A stretch of DNA of 64,000 bases from Thermococcus sp. MAR1 (GCF_012027305.1 NZ_SNUF01000002.1:62001-126000); one strand, 5' to 3'. Numbered from the stretch's first letter, positions 22,151 to 31,770 are shown. The notes: generated from the sequence alone by a model not told the origin. Numbers and translations are program-made.

Positions 22151-23219
22151 GATTACCAAAGATTTTATCGTATGCCTCTTGTAGTTCGTCCACAGTGTGG
22201 TGCGAATAGTGGAGGGCATTGATGTCATATCTTATGGAATGCCCCATTAGAAGCTTTTTAATTGTTGCATTGCCGTTTCTCCTATCCCACTCCTGCGCAA
22301 AGAACTTCCTCATATGCTTGGGTCTGAGTTTCTGGCCCCTTAGCGGGCTTTTTCTTCTGAATGGACGTTGCATTTGCGGAACCGTCGCCAGAGGCTCATG
22401 TAAATTTGGCTTGTAAGTTTGAATGTACTCCTGCAGGAGTTCCTGTAGTTCTTCCGTGAAAATACCACCCGGCTCTGCTTTGTTTTTGTCTGGGAAGTGT
22501 TGAGATAAATTCTGCGGTTTTCGAGATCAATATCTTTTAGGGGCACTCTTGCCAGTTCGCTGACCCTCATTCCTGTAACTGCCATCAGGAGCATTGCGGT
22601 GATAAACTGATCTTTCTTCCAGTCCTCGAAACGCCAGCTGAGGTGGAGAGAATCGACCAACTGTATCAAGTGTCTGATGTCATCAACCGTCACGATAGTC
22701 AGATCAATGTCTATTTCCTGCGGCGCCTTCAGGGATTCTGCAAGGTCAATTCCCGCAATTCTGAAAAGCTTCTTTAGATAAGTCACGTTTTTGCGATAGT
22801 AGGATACCGGGTATTCCCTTCTGATGATCCCAAGATAATCCTTCAGGTCTTTCATTGTGAATATGTATTTCCCTTGGTGTTCCCTTGCAGCCTCTTTCAG
22901 GAATGTGTTGATTAAGTATTCAATGCTCCTTTTGTGTGCGTGGCTAACGCCTTTGGCTTCGAATTCGAGGAACAACCTATCAATGTCTTCCTCGGTGATT
23001 ACGTAGTACTGGTTTGGATTCTGAACCTGGAGGAGCCTTCTGTAGTATTCTTGCTTACCACTGCTGTGGAAAACGTGTCTAATTGCTGGAAATGCTGATT
23101 GGGGCATTTCTATGGCTTCTTCCAAAATAGGCCATACAATGGCTTTATTTGGCGAATAAAGGCTTTTCCACCTAGCTTTGGATCCCGCGACCCGGGTTCG
23201 AATCCCGGCGGGGCTACCA
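22134..23219 (-). pseudogene. C-terminal fragment of the split SSV-type integrase, int(C), with frameshift
   Basis: From attR leftwards the frame encodes GSPAGIRTRVAGSKARWKS, a core-binding region, and the catalytic start AVTGMRVSELARVPLKDIDLENRRIYL. At a run of four T on the coding strand (22460-22463) the frame is lost. One extra T restores FFTEELQELLQEYI, leading to KLRPKHMRKFFAQEWDRR (H-x-x-R box), LLMGHS and the Tyr of ALHYSHH, ending at 22134. With that base and int(N), the rebuilt protein is about 423 aa. It is a pseudogene unless the ribosome shifts there or the base call is wrong. Confidence 0.82.
23176..23219 (+). repeat. attR: 44-bp copy of the tRNA-Gln 3' part
   Basis: Exact copy of 16722-16765, without the acceptor 5' strand and D arm, so not a working tRNA. 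Sequence to its right is the chromosome that originally lay downstream of tRNA-Gln. Confidence 0.93.
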
Positions 23220-23810
23220 TAGAAACTTTGCCTGCGCAAAGTTTCATCAAAGTTTGTAGCTCCTCTTGAAAGGCTGATTCTAGGTGATTTTTTCTTTGAG
23301 TGGCTGTTTTGGAAGTGAGAACTTTCCTAGTTGTTTCCTAATTGCGGGTTTAACTTTAAAATCGACGCCCCTTGGGCGTCAGGAGAGAATAAACCCCATT
23401 TCAGCAGGCTTTTTCAAAGTGTTCTCGCCTGAAAATGAACATTTGGCGTGTAAAATCGGCTTGTATGGACGTTCTTTATGAGGAGCTACATGCCTTTGGT
23501 GAAGCTCTTTCCAAAAGCTTCCTTCCAAGCGCTGGCGGAATGTTTTGACTATTTTCTTGCTTTTGGTGTTGTTGCATGCCTTTTGCGATGCTAATTTTTG
23601 GTAGGGTTTGCGCTTTAATTGTCAATGTTATTGGTTGTGTTTCTTGTTTTTGGCGCCCGAAGGGCGCTGGCTTGGAGTGAAACGCCAGCCAAATTGTCCA
23701 ACGTCAGTATAAAACCCTTTAAGAACACCTTGTATAAGGCATGCCAATTTCCACACTCCCAATTTGAACAGTTGGAATATTTTGGTCAAGCTTTGCGCAA
23801 GCAAAGCTTG
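23220..23810. other. Hairpin-rich non-coding stretch after attR
   Basis: No gene seen in 590 bp. It holds several perfect short-loop inverted repeats: 23223-23244 (AAACTTTGC, loop CTGC), 23364-23380 (GACGCCC, loop CTT), about 23652-23668 (GGCGCCC, loop GAA), 23666-23689 (GCTGGC arms), 23501-23521 (GAAGCT arms) and 23787-23810. They may be terminators, structured RNA, or relics of earlier insertions at this tRNA site. Confidence 0.5.
23787..23810 (-). terminator. Hairpin with GCAA loop directly after a stop codon
   Basis: CAAGCTTTGC-GCAA-GCAAAGCTTG: a perfect 10-bp stem with a GNRA-type loop, beginning at the base after the stop codon of the minus-strand gene at 23811. It may protect or end that mRNA. 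Archaeal terminators are mostly T-runs, so the role is a guess. Confidence 0.4.
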
Positions 23811-24497
23811 CTAAAACGCGAACTCCTCCACGCTGAACTCTTCCATGACCCTCTCGAAGTCGTGCTCGGGCGCGTAGGTGAAGCCGCAGGAAGAGCACTT
23901 TAGGACGCCGTTCTCCTCATGGAGCGGGGCAAAGCAGACCGGGCAGCGGTACTCCTCGCGGGAAAGCCTGTCGTAAACCTCGTCCTTCATGACGAGAAGG
24001 TTCAGCTCAACCTCCCAGTCCTCGTGGAGCATGCCCCAGTAGGGGGTTTCGACCGGGTAGAAGTCCTCCAGAATAAGGGCGTTTATTCCAATGCCCCTGA
24101 TTCCAGGCGGGAGCTTGCCTGTTGGTTCTATGCTCACCACGTACTGGTCGTAGAACTCTATGTGCTCAGCCCTGACGGTTAAGCCGCGGGAGAGCCTTGA
24201 GCGAAGGGGAATCAGCTGGAGGAAAAGGTTTTCCCTCTCAACGTCCCAGCTCGCGCTTACTGAAACGCTCCCCTTCGTGAAGAACTGGGTTATGTACCCA
24301 TCATCGCGCTCCTCGCCGGCGAGGTGAAAGCCCAGCTTGCCCATTGCCCGCCCAAGGAAGTTCGGCCTTGGAAGCCGCTGATAGTTCACCAGATACTCAC
24401 CTATCCATCCCGCGAGGGGCATAGAATAGCCTATGAACGCCTGCTTCTGGACACGGAGGTAGGCCACGCTGGGGAGCAGCTTGAAGTTCATCTCCAT
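23811..24497 (-). CDS. Conserved protein with C-terminal zinc ribbon, function unknown
   Basis: 228 aa. The first 170 residues form an unrecognised domain; the end carries a four-cysteine zinc ribbon, CPVCFAPLHEENGVLKCSSCGF. ATG 24497 is preceded by a TATA element (ATATATGA on the plus strand, centred 27 nt upstream), so the mRNA is probably leaderless. It lies between the mobile element and the PolD operon on the same strand as the latter, with its own promoter. Confidence 0.7.
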   Translation of the reverse strand: MEMNFKLLPSVAYLRVQKQAFIGYSMPLAGWIGEYLVNYQRLPRPNFLGRAMGKLGFHLAGEERDDGYITQFFTKGSVSVSASWDVERENLFLQLIPLRSRLSRGLTVRAEHIEFYDQYVVSIEPTGKLPPGIRGIGINALILEDFYPVETPYWGMLHEDWEVELNLLVMKDEVYDRLSREEYRCPVCFAPLHEENGVLKCSSCGFTYAPEHDFERVMEEFSVEEFAF

Positions 24498-24540
24498 CAA
24501 AGAAAGAGCGGTATAATGATATATATGATTAACGGAAAGG

Positions 24541-27500
24541 CTAAGAGCCGAAGAACTCGTCGAGGCTTATGCCCTTCTTTTTCTTCTTCATGGCAGCCCT
24601 TTCCTTCTTGACCGCCTTCTCCAGCCCCTGCGATGGCTTTACCTTCTTCTCAGAGCGCTTGGAAGCCCCGGATTCCTTCTTTTTCCCCACTTTTGACTTC
24701 TGCTTGAGCTTTCCGTTCGCCTTCAGCTCATCGAGGTAGCCGTTCCGCCCGTTGGACTTGCCAGTCCTTTCCTTTATCATCTTCTCACAGACATCAGCGG
24801 AAAAGCCCATCAGCGTTCTCTGCCTCTCCGGAAAGACGTTCTCGAAAAGGCTCTTGATGTCCTTCTCGGTCAGACATATCCTCTGCCTCGTGTAATCCAG
24901 GACGCTGTACTTTGTAACGAGCATTTTGGCAGTTGGCAGATACTTCTCAATGGCACCTTTGCTGACTGTCAGGACTATCTTGCCGCCGCACTTGGGGCAC
25001 TTGCCGGTCAGCGGCGGCCTTCTGTATTTGGTGTTACACTTCACACACCGGAACTCCTGCCTCGTGAAGCTCCTAAGGTTGCCCCTCAGGTCGGGGACAA
25101 GGTGGGAGTTGATTATCGTCTCGGCCACGTGGTGTTCGTCCACCGCGCGGATGCGCTCTGCTAAAGCCAGCTGGCGCTCGACCTTCTCAACCATGTCGCC
25201 GAGCTGTTTGTACAGGCTCATCTTCGGGCCGAGGCCGATGTCGTCCGTATCGTGGGTGAACTTCAGTCCCTCGTACATCTCCGGTTTGCCAAGCCTGTCC
25301 TCAACGCGCTCGATGAACTTAATCTCCTTGGGCGACTTCATCTCGTAGGTGGCGTCGTAGAACTCCAAGGGATAGTATCTGACGACGTCCATGTTGTGAA
25401 CCTCGCTGTCAACCTCTCTTGGATCGAGGCGCGTGGTAACGACTAAAGGCGCGTCCATCTTGCCGCCGCGCTTCTCGGGCAGATAGTAACGAGAAAAGTT
25501 CAATAATGCGTCCATAAGTAACATCACACTATCCTCATCCCCGTCGCAGTTGCGTCTTTTGGCGGCATGGTAATACGGGTGAGCATATCCCACCAGAACG
25601 TCGGAGAAGCCTATTATCCGGCCTATGATTCCAGCCGAGGTGTGGGGAGCAAGTCCTATCACGAGATGTCCAACGAGGTCTTCCATCTTCTCGGCGTTGT
25701 AAAACCTTGGCAGGCCATAGAACTTCTCAAGGAGGTCGTCGATGAAGCGGGCCACCTTGAGGAGGTACCTTCCGGCCTCGTAGGGCAGTATGACGTCCTG
25801 AACCTTCAGCTCAAGTATCTGGTCGTCCCTTTCGAGCGGCTTACCCTCGAAGTCGTGGGTGTATCCGAGCTCGCGGAGCTTCTCAACGCTCGTCCCAATC
25901 TCCTTCGGCTTGAAGTGGGTTATCGGGGCGTCGGTGGCGTCGAAACGGATCGTACCATCCTTAAAGACGTAGACGTCATTTTTAGCCCTCAGCAGGCCCT
26001 TCTCAAGCGGCTCGGCCATCTTGTAGCCCGAGGTCATACCCTGGACGCCCTTGAGCTTGTCGATGCCGTAGACCTTGACGTTCTCCATCGCCGCGCGGAG
26101 AAGCTCCGATGGCTTTATCGTCCTCCTCGCATAGGGCTTCAGCTCGGTGCCGCACTTGGGGCAGTGGAAGTCAAAGTTCTCGGCCTCGTCCTCGGAATAA
26201 TCAACGTTGCACTTGGCGCAGTGCCAGAGGAGCTCCTTTCTCGTTCCGCAGCGAGGGCAGATGTGCTCTGGCCCGGTGTGACCGCATTTGGGGCACTTGA
26301 AGAAGGCTATCTCCACGCTCGTTACCTTGCCTTCCTCGGCGGCTTTCTTAATGTCCCTGCTGGAGCCACCGGCGAGGCCTATCGGGAAGAGAACCTGAAC
26401 CGGCGGTTTCATCTTCCTCTCCTTGGCCTTCTCGGGCCTGCCCATCCTGGCCCCAATCCAGCTTATGCCCCTATCGCGGAGCTTTATCCTGTTGTTCTCG
26501 TTGATAATGTCTATGACGGTGAAGAAGGGCTTCGCCCTGAACTCCCATTCGAGGTTGCCCAGGGGTGTTAGCAGAGCTGCACTCCACGGGTAATCGACCA
26601 CTATAACCTTCTTCCTGTCTTCAGTTCTCTCAAGCCTGTGTGGCAATCCAAGGAGTTCAAGGTAGCGCTTTATCTTGGGGTCGTTGTCGAGAACTACCTT
26701 CCTCGCGAACTTATTCTTCATGTGCTCGTCCCACTCTATCTGAGCGCCAACCAGAACCCGCTGGAGCTCCTCAACTTCTTCTGGCCTGAGCGTGTTCCAG
26801 TAGAGGGTGTAGTGGGGATGAAACGGAACATCGAGGACCTTCGATAGGTGTATCGCCAGCTCAACACTGGGCCTAACGCGGAGCGGATCCTTCAGCAGGT
26901 TTTCAAGGAAGTCTGCGTCGACCTCAAGGTATTCCGCCGCCTCCTCTATGGCTTCGCGTGGGTTGTCGGAGAATGGCTTAAGCTCAACCTCGTAGGTCTC
27001 GGCTATAGCTTTGACGAAATCCTGAACCCACCATTCCTCGGCGTAGTTGGCAGGTAAAAGCGTCTGGTTGTTCTCAACGAAGTCGCCGAAGTTTACTAAA
27101 GCGTCGCCGACGTAGAGTATCTCCTCTATTTCGTTTCTCACCCTCAAAGCGGTCTCGTAGTCATCAACCCGTATAACGCTCCCGTTCTTGAGCTTGACTA
27201 TCGGGCCTTCGACGGTGGTTGCGGGGGTAACTATACAGCCCTTGCCGGGCCTTTCCGTCTTCATCTGGGTTCCAATCGCTATGAACTCGTCGAGGATCAG
27301 CATGGTGGCGGGGTTCACGCTCCAAGTGGCGAAGCCGCTGACGCGGGAACGGCCGTAGCGCAGACGGAAGCCGCCGTTCTCGGAGGGCTCGGCGAAGAGC
27401 GGCCTTCCACCGATTATCTCCTTCGTGTACTTCTTGTTGGGGGCAATGTTGGCCTTAAAGCGCTCGTAGAGCTCGTAGTAGAAGCCCTTCTCAACCTTCT

Positions 27501-28431
27501 CCTCAATACCCTCCCTTGCACCGGAATCCTCAGCTTTAGACTCGGCAGGCTTGGGCTCTTCTGCCTTCTTGCCCTTCTCCTTGGCATCTACGAACTCCTT
27601 TATCCAGTCCCAGCCCTCAACGCCCATCTTGTCTATGTACTTGACGAGCTTCTTGGCCTTCTGGAGGACACCCTCAGCGAGGACGAGTATGGCACCGCCG
27701 CGGAGATGGTTGGTCTCAACGCCGGGAACGTCACGGTGGCTGACTTCGACCTTGTCGGTCTCTTCACCGGTTATCTCGATGGGGATGTTCTTCATGGCGA
27801 GTCTTACCTCGTCTGCCTCCGGGTGGTACTGCAGCCTTGTAACTGCCCTGTGGTAGAGGTCTATCTCCTCCACCATTCTCTCTATGTGCTTCTCGCTGGG
27901 CTTGAATCGGTCAAGGCCGAGCTTCTTCCGCACGTAGTCGCCGACGAGGACGCTCAAAGCTTGAGCCGTTCCGCCGGAGCTCCTTATCGGCCCGGCATAG
28001 TAGAGGGCCAGGTATTCCGAATTGTCATCCCATGTGTTGCGCTTGATTTTAACGTCAGCAATACCCTCAAGGGGGGCGGAAACTATACCCTCGGTCAAGA
28101 TTGCTAAAGCCGTTCTGACGGCCTGTTCAGCGTAGCGCTCCTTGCTCCCCAGATCACCGAACTTGCCCTCGATGATTTCATCTACCACCTTCAGCGCCGC
28201 AAGCTCCTTCCCGTACTCTTTGACGAGCTCCCGTATTCTCTCGGCAACGCCCTTAGGCCCGACGAGGCTCTCAACACGGCCTGCCATGTCAGTGGCTTGA
28301 GGAACCTCAACGTCGAGGCTCGGATCCTTGCCCTGAGCGCGGGCCTTTCTCGCCACCTCGTAAGCCCGGTCTATCTCGCGCTGGAGTGATTCAAAGTAGG
28401 CCCTCATTTCGGAAGAGTAAATCTCAGCCAT
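24541..28431 (-). CDS. polC: DNA polymerase D large subunit DP2
   Basis: 1296 aa, catalytic subunit of the replicative family D polymerase. The catalytic NCDGDED motif is present around residue 950, without the intein that interrupts this site in some Pyrococcus species. Zinc-binding clusters: CPKCGHTGPEHICPRCG, CAKCNVDY, and CVKCNTKYRRPPLTGKCPKCGG near the end. The last residues, ISLDEFFGS, follow a Lys-rich linker and look like a PCNA-binding box. Start at ATG 28431 (MAEIYSSEM), 1 nt after the DP1 stop, with GAGGGTG upstream; the longer reading to 28458 lies inside DP1. Confidence 0.97.
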   Translation of the reverse strand: MAEIYSSEMRAYFESLQREIDRAYEVARKARAQGKDPSLDVEVPQATDMAGRVESLVGPKGVAERIRELVKEYGKELAALKVVDEIIEGKFGDLGSKERYAEQAVRTALAILTEGIVSAPLEGIADVKIKRNTWDDNSEYLALYYAGPIRSSGGTAQALSVLVGDYVRKKLGLDRFKPSEKHIERMVEEIDLYHRAVTRLQYHPEADEVRLAMKNIPIEITGEETDKVEVSHRDVPGVETNHLRGGAILVLAEGVLQKAKKLVKYIDKMGVEGWDWIKEFVDAKEKGKKAEEPKPAESKAEDSGAREGIEEKVEKGFYYELYERFKANIAPNKKYTKEIIGGRPLFAEPSENGGFRLRYGRSRVSGFATWSVNPATMLILDEFIAIGTQMKTERPGKGCIVTPATTVEGPIVKLKNGSVIRVDDYETALRVRNEIEEILYVGDALVNFGDFVENNQTLLPANYAEEWWVQDFVKAIAETYEVELKPFSDNPREAIEEAAEYLEVDADFLENLLKDPLRVRPSVELAIHLSKVLDVPFHPHYTLYWNTLRPEEVEELQRVLVGAQIEWDEHMKNKFARKVVLDNDPKIKRYLELLGLPHRLERTEDRKKVIVVDYPWSAALLTPLGNLEWEFRAKPFFTVIDIINENNRIKLRDRGISWIGARMGRPEKAKERKMKPPVQVLFPIGLAGGSSRDIKKAAEEGKVTSVEIAFFKCPKCGHTGPEHICPRCGTRKELLWHCAKCNVDYSEDEAENFDFHCPKCGTELKPYARRTIKPSELLRAAMENVKVYGIDKLKGVQGMTSGYKMAEPLEKGLLRAKNDVYVFKDGTIRFDATDAPITHFKPKEIGTSVEKLRELGYTHDFEGKPLERDDQILELKVQDVILPYEAGRYLLKVARFIDDLLEKFYGLPRFYNAEKMEDLVGHLVIGLAPHTSAGIIGRIIGFSDVLVGYAHPYYHAAKRRNCDGDEDSVMLLMDALLNFSRYYLPEKRGGKMDAPLVVTTRLDPREVDSEVHNMDVVRYYPLEFYDATYEMKSPKEIKFIERVEDRLGKPEMYEGLKFTHDTDDIGLGPKMSLYKQLGDMVEKVERQLALAERIRAVDEHHVAETIINSHLVPDLRGNLRSFTRQEFRCVKCNTKYRRPPLTGKCPKCGGKIVLTVSKGAIEKYLPTAKMLVTKYSVLDYTRQRICLTEKDIKSLFENVFPERQRTLMGFSADVCEKMIKERTGKSNGRNGYLDELKANGKLKQKSKVGKKKESGASKRSEKKVKPSQGLEKAVKKERAAMKKKKKGISLDEFFGS

Positions 28432-28432
28432 T

Positions 28433-30523
28433 TCAGACACCCTCACAGTACCTTTCAAAGTCTATCACTGCCCTCAGCCGGGCGGTCTCGATGTCGATTA
28501 TCGGAACCTTTGCCGGTGTTGGAACGATGTTCACCATCTTCTGGAACTCCGTCTGAGCCTGCCAGGTGCCGGTGTTTATCAGAAAAACGCCGTTGTACAT
28601 CTTGTACTGCATAACGTGGACGTGACCAGCCTGGAAGAGGTCAGGAACGGACTCTATGACGAGGGTATCCTCGGAGTCCGGAGCGATTGGAACCTTTTCC
28701 CCAAAGGTCGGTGCGAGGTGCCTCAGCTTCAGCAGGTCAAGCATCGCCTCTGCAGGCCTGTGGTGACTCCTGTTCGGGATGAAGTTGACGACGTCCTCGA
28801 TACCCCTCCCGTGAGCTATGAGGAAATCCCTACCGTGGAGCCGTATCACAGCAGGGTTGCTTATTACAATTGCATTCTTGAGCTTGAAGAGCGGCTTCGC
28901 GTACTCTTCGTAAAATCCTGGCTGTGGCAGGGCAGTCCTCGCCGCATCGTGGTTGCCCGGACCGATGAACATCGTTATGTGATCCGGAACATTGCTCAGA
29001 AGGTTCGCCAGCGCCTCATACTGATCAAAGATATCCGGAATGGCCAGCTCGTTATACTGGCCGGGATAGATGCCGATGCCATCCACAACATCCCCCGCAA
29101 GTATCATATACTTAATCCTGCTGACGAACTCTTCCTCTTTTTTATTGTTCACTTCACCGTTCAGCCACTCCAAGAAGCGCATGAAGGCCCTCTCGCAGAA
29201 CTTGTTGCTTCCAACGTGAATGTCGCTGATAAGAACCGCGTACACTTTCTCCTCAAGGGGCGGCTTCTCGCGTTTGAACTTGGGAACGTCAGGAAGAAAT
29301 ATCCTGTTAGCGAAGAATATGCCCCTGCCAGAGTAGCGTCCGCGGAAGGCTATAACAGCGTCGGGCATTATCTGGAAGAACTTCCTGCTCTCCTCGTTGT
29401 TGCGGTTTATAAAGACCTTGATGACGCCCGTGTTGTCCTCCACCTCGAACATGAAGCCCTTAGCGGTTTCACGTTTGCTGTTAACGAGGCCAATGATGGT
29501 CACTTCGTCCTCGCCCCTAACGTAGCCCAGCTTGGCTATGTCTATCACCCCGCCAATCTCGGGGTTCTCGCGGAGGATTCTGCGCATCTTTTTGAGCCTG
29601 CTCCTGAAGTAGTCGGAGTAGACCTTGATTATGACGTCTCCCTCCTTACCGGCGGCGTTTTTCGCCTTGGGGAGGGTGAACTTAACGTTCTTCACATCGA
29701 AGGCTATCTCATAATCGTCCGGTATCTCCCTTGCCCGATAGTGGAAGCCTTCCCTCGGAGAAATCTTAAAATCTGCGTAAACGGAGTAGCTCTTCTCCTC
29801 CTCAGGGACCTCTTCGCCTACGTACGCGATGGGTATCCCATAATCACCATACACGACCTTTGGCTTGACGCCGTTCCCGTTCTCTTCCCCATTCACGTAG
29901 CCGTTATCGTAGCCGTTGCCGTTCTCGGCCGGAACTTCCTCCACGGGAAGGACTTCCTCAGGAGCCTCGGAAGAAACGACCCCCTCGACCCCGGTTTCAG
30001 ATTCAAAGTCCCCTCCAACCTCTGCAACTTCCATATCTCCAGTGGAAATAAAACTCTCTCCCTCCGAAAAGCTGCCCTCTTCTTCCCCAGACTGCGAAAT
30101 TTCAGACGTCTCCTCGCCGCTTTCAGAGGAAGTTCCAGTGGAAATGAACGTCTGAGAAGCATCACCCGAAGAAGGGATAAATTCCGCCGTTTGGGTTGTT
30201 GGGGCAGTTAAAACCCCAGATTCACTGGTAATAGGAATTCCCACACGAGTTTCGCCAGAAGGAGAAGTTTCCGTGGAGATGTGTTCTTCAACAGTGGGCG
30301 ACTCCACGACCGAAAACTCTGCGGGGCTTTCCATTGGAGGAGCACCCTTCTGAGACAGAAACTCCTTTGCCAGTGCAGAGTCTATCACAAAGGTTCCCTT
30401 TGCCTTTGCAAACTTTATGAGCTCCGCGAGCGTGAAGTCTCTCTTATAGGCATCAACGAGAAGATAGTAAGCCGAGGGCGTGATTAGATAGTTGTTGGTC
30501 ATTAAATCCTCGATCAGACCCAT
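28433..30523 (-). CDS. polB: DNA polymerase D small subunit DP1 (proofreading exonuclease)
   Basis: 696 aa. An N-terminal helical region (1-70), a long acidic Ser/Thr/Glu-rich, probably disordered linker (about 75-240), an OB fold, and a C-terminal Mre11-like phosphodiesterase domain with DIHVGSNKF, GDVVDGIG, GPGNHDAART, IAHGRGIEDV and AGHVHV. It provides 3'-5' proofreading and binds DP2. The gene symbol polB is the archaeal small-subunit name, not family-B polymerase. The start overlaps the Orc1/Cdc6 stop, so cdc6-DP1-DP2 form one operon next to the origin. The linker codes for repeated FISTG segments whose DNA resembles short origin boxes. Confidence 0.96.
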   Translation of the reverse strand: MGLIEDLMTNNYLITPSAYYLLVDAYKRDFTLAELIKFAKAKGTFVIDSALAKEFLSQKGAPPMESPAEFSVVESPTVEEHISTETSPSGETRVGIPITSESGVLTAPTTQTAEFIPSSGDASQTFISTGTSSESGEETSEISQSGEEEGSFSEGESFISTGDMEVAEVGGDFESETGVEGVVSSEAPEEVLPVEEVPAENGNGYDNGYVNGEENGNGVKPKVVYGDYGIPIAYVGEEVPEEEKSYSVYADFKISPREGFHYRAREIPDDYEIAFDVKNVKFTLPKAKNAAGKEGDVIIKVYSDYFRSRLKKMRRILRENPEIGGVIDIAKLGYVRGEDEVTIIGLVNSKRETAKGFMFEVEDNTGVIKVFINRNNEESRKFFQIMPDAVIAFRGRYSGRGIFFANRIFLPDVPKFKREKPPLEEKVYAVLISDIHVGSNKFCERAFMRFLEWLNGEVNNKKEEEFVSRIKYMILAGDVVDGIGIYPGQYNELAIPDIFDQYEALANLLSNVPDHITMFIGPGNHDAARTALPQPGFYEEYAKPLFKLKNAIVISNPAVIRLHGRDFLIAHGRGIEDVVNFIPNRSHHRPAEAMLDLLKLRHLAPTFGEKVPIAPDSEDTLVIESVPDLFQAGHVHVMQYKMYNGVFLINTGTWQAQTEFQKMVNIVPTPAKVPIIDIETARLRAVIDFERYCEGV

Positions 30524-31770
30524 CAGAGCAGCCTCCTCTGGCGGGACATGCTGATTGTCAGCACGGTCTGGAGTTGGTGGTCATGACGGTATATGTTCTT
30601 AACCTTATAAGGGGTTACGTTCAAGCGGATCTCCTTGGTCCTCCCATAGCGGCCCTTGCTGACGACTTTGGCGTTGATGATGCCGAGCATGTCGAGCTCG
30701 TTTATCAGGTCGCTCACGCGCCTCTGTGTGAGCGGTTCGAGGTCGATGTGGTCGCAGAGGGACTTGTAAACGGAGTAAACGTCACCGGTGTTTGCCGGAA
30801 GCTCGCCGTTCTCGTCGAGGAGAACTATGGCGTAGAGGAGGACCTTCGAATGGAGCGGAAGGGTCTTTATAACCTCCTCCATCGTGTCCTGCTCGATCTT
30901 CTCCTGGGCCTTCCAGACGTGCCTCTCAGTGACCTTGCTGGCCCCCTCACGCTCGGCTATCTCTCCAGCGACACGGAGAAGGTCAAGGGCGCGCCGAGCA
31001 TCGCCGTGTTCTCTAGCCGCCAAAGCCGCACATAGGGGAACAACGCCGTCGTCCAGAACCCCTTCATTGAAGGCGTCCTTTGCACGCTGCATGAGTATGT
31101 CCCTCAGCTGATTGGCGTCGTATGGCGGAAAGACAACCTCCTCCTCGCTAAGGCTCGAGAGAACGCGTGCATCGAGGTACTCCTTAAACTTGAGGTCGTT
31201 GGATATGCCTATTATGCTCACCTTGGCAAGGTGAAGCTCCGTGTTTATCCTCGTAAGGGAATACAGTATATCGTCGCCACTCTTCTTGATGAGCTTGTCT
31301 ATCTCATCTAAGACTATTATGACAAAGCGCTCCTTGGCGTCTATAACCTCCTTGAGCTTAGCGTAGACTTCATCAGTGGGCCAGCCGACGAGGGGAACCT
31401 CAACCCCACTCTCCAACTTGAAGTAGTTCACGATGTTGGCCAGGACGCGGTACTGTGTATCGACTATCTCGCAGTTGACGTATATGACATCCACGGGGAC
31501 GTTGTACTTCTGGGATATCTTCTTAAGCTCCTCAGTCACGAACTTAATGGTTACGGTCTTACCGGTTCCAGTTTTTCCGTAAACGAAAACGTTGGAGGGA
31601 GTCTCACCGCGGAGAACGGGAACAAGGATATGGGCAAGGTTCTCAATCTGCTCACGCCTGTGGGGAAGCTCCTTAGGCGTGTAACTGTGTCTGAGAACCT
31701 CTTTATTCTTAAAGATCTTCTTGGCGTGAAGGTACTTCTCAAAGATTGAATCCAGGTAATTGTCGTCCAT
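30523..31770 (-). CDS. cdc6: Origin recognition protein Orc1/Cdc6
   Basis: 415 aa. AAA+ ATPase with Walker A GKTGTGKT (about 65-72), Walker B IIVLDEIDKL, sensor regions and a C-terminal winged helix (VSDLINELDMLGIINAKVVSKGRYGRTKEI) that binds origin boxes and helps load MCM. Start chosen at ATG 31770 (MDDNYLDSIFEKYLHAKK), preceded by GGTGGTT; a GTG at 31788 would add six residues. A short ORB-like palindrome (31784-31795) overlaps this leader, so the protein may control its own gene. First gene of the PolD operon. Confidence 0.96.
   Translation of the reverse strand: MDDNYLDSIFEKYLHAKKIFKNKEVLRHSYTPKELPHRREQIENLAHILVPVLRGETPSNVFVYGKTGTGKTVTIKFVTEELKKISQKYNVPVDVIYVNCEIVDTQYRVLANIVNYFKLESGVEVPLVGWPTDEVYAKLKEVIDAKERFVIIVLDEIDKLIKKSGDDILYSLTRINTELHLAKVSIIGISNDLKFKEYLDARVLSSLSEEEVVFPPYDANQLRDILMQRAKDAFNEGVLDDGVVPLCAALAAREHGDARRALDLLRVAGEIAEREGASKVTERHVWKAQEKIEQDTMEEVIKTLPLHSKVLLYAIVLLDENGELPANTGDVYSVYKSLCDHIDLEPLTQRRVSDLINELDMLGIINAKVVSKGRYGRTKEIRLNVTPYKVKNIYRHDHQLQTVLTISMSRQRRLL

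Larger units (their letters stand above)
16722..23219. mobile_element. Integrated element (6.45 kb) in tRNA-Gln with split SSV-type integrase and AbiE modules
   Basis: Bounded by the 44-bp repeats attL and attR. Inside are the integrase N-terminal part (next to attL), an 81-codon ORF, a second tyrosine recombinase, a decayed AbiE pair, an intact AbiEi/AbiEii pair and the integrase C-terminal part (next to attR). Base composition is lower in GC and gene density lower than in the flanking chromosome. SSV-type elements carry attP inside int, so integration splits the gene, as seen here. No replication or capsid gene was recognised, so this may be a reduced plasmid or virus remnant. The frameshift in int(C) suggests it is now fixed. 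Confidence 0.9.

Noticed and set aside
23176-23219. Second tRNA-Gln gene
   Set aside because: Only the 3' 44 bases are present; acceptor 5' strand and D arm are missing, so it is attR.
23619-23903. 94-codon plus-strand ORF (MSMLLVVFLVFG...)
   Set aside because: Its second half overlaps the real minus-strand zinc-ribbon gene and the first half runs through hairpins; no ribosome-binding site.
28616-30211. Long open frame (531 codons) antisense to DP1
   Set aside because: It mirrors the codon structure of the DP1 gene, has no ribosome-binding site and no recognisable domain; DP1 is certain.
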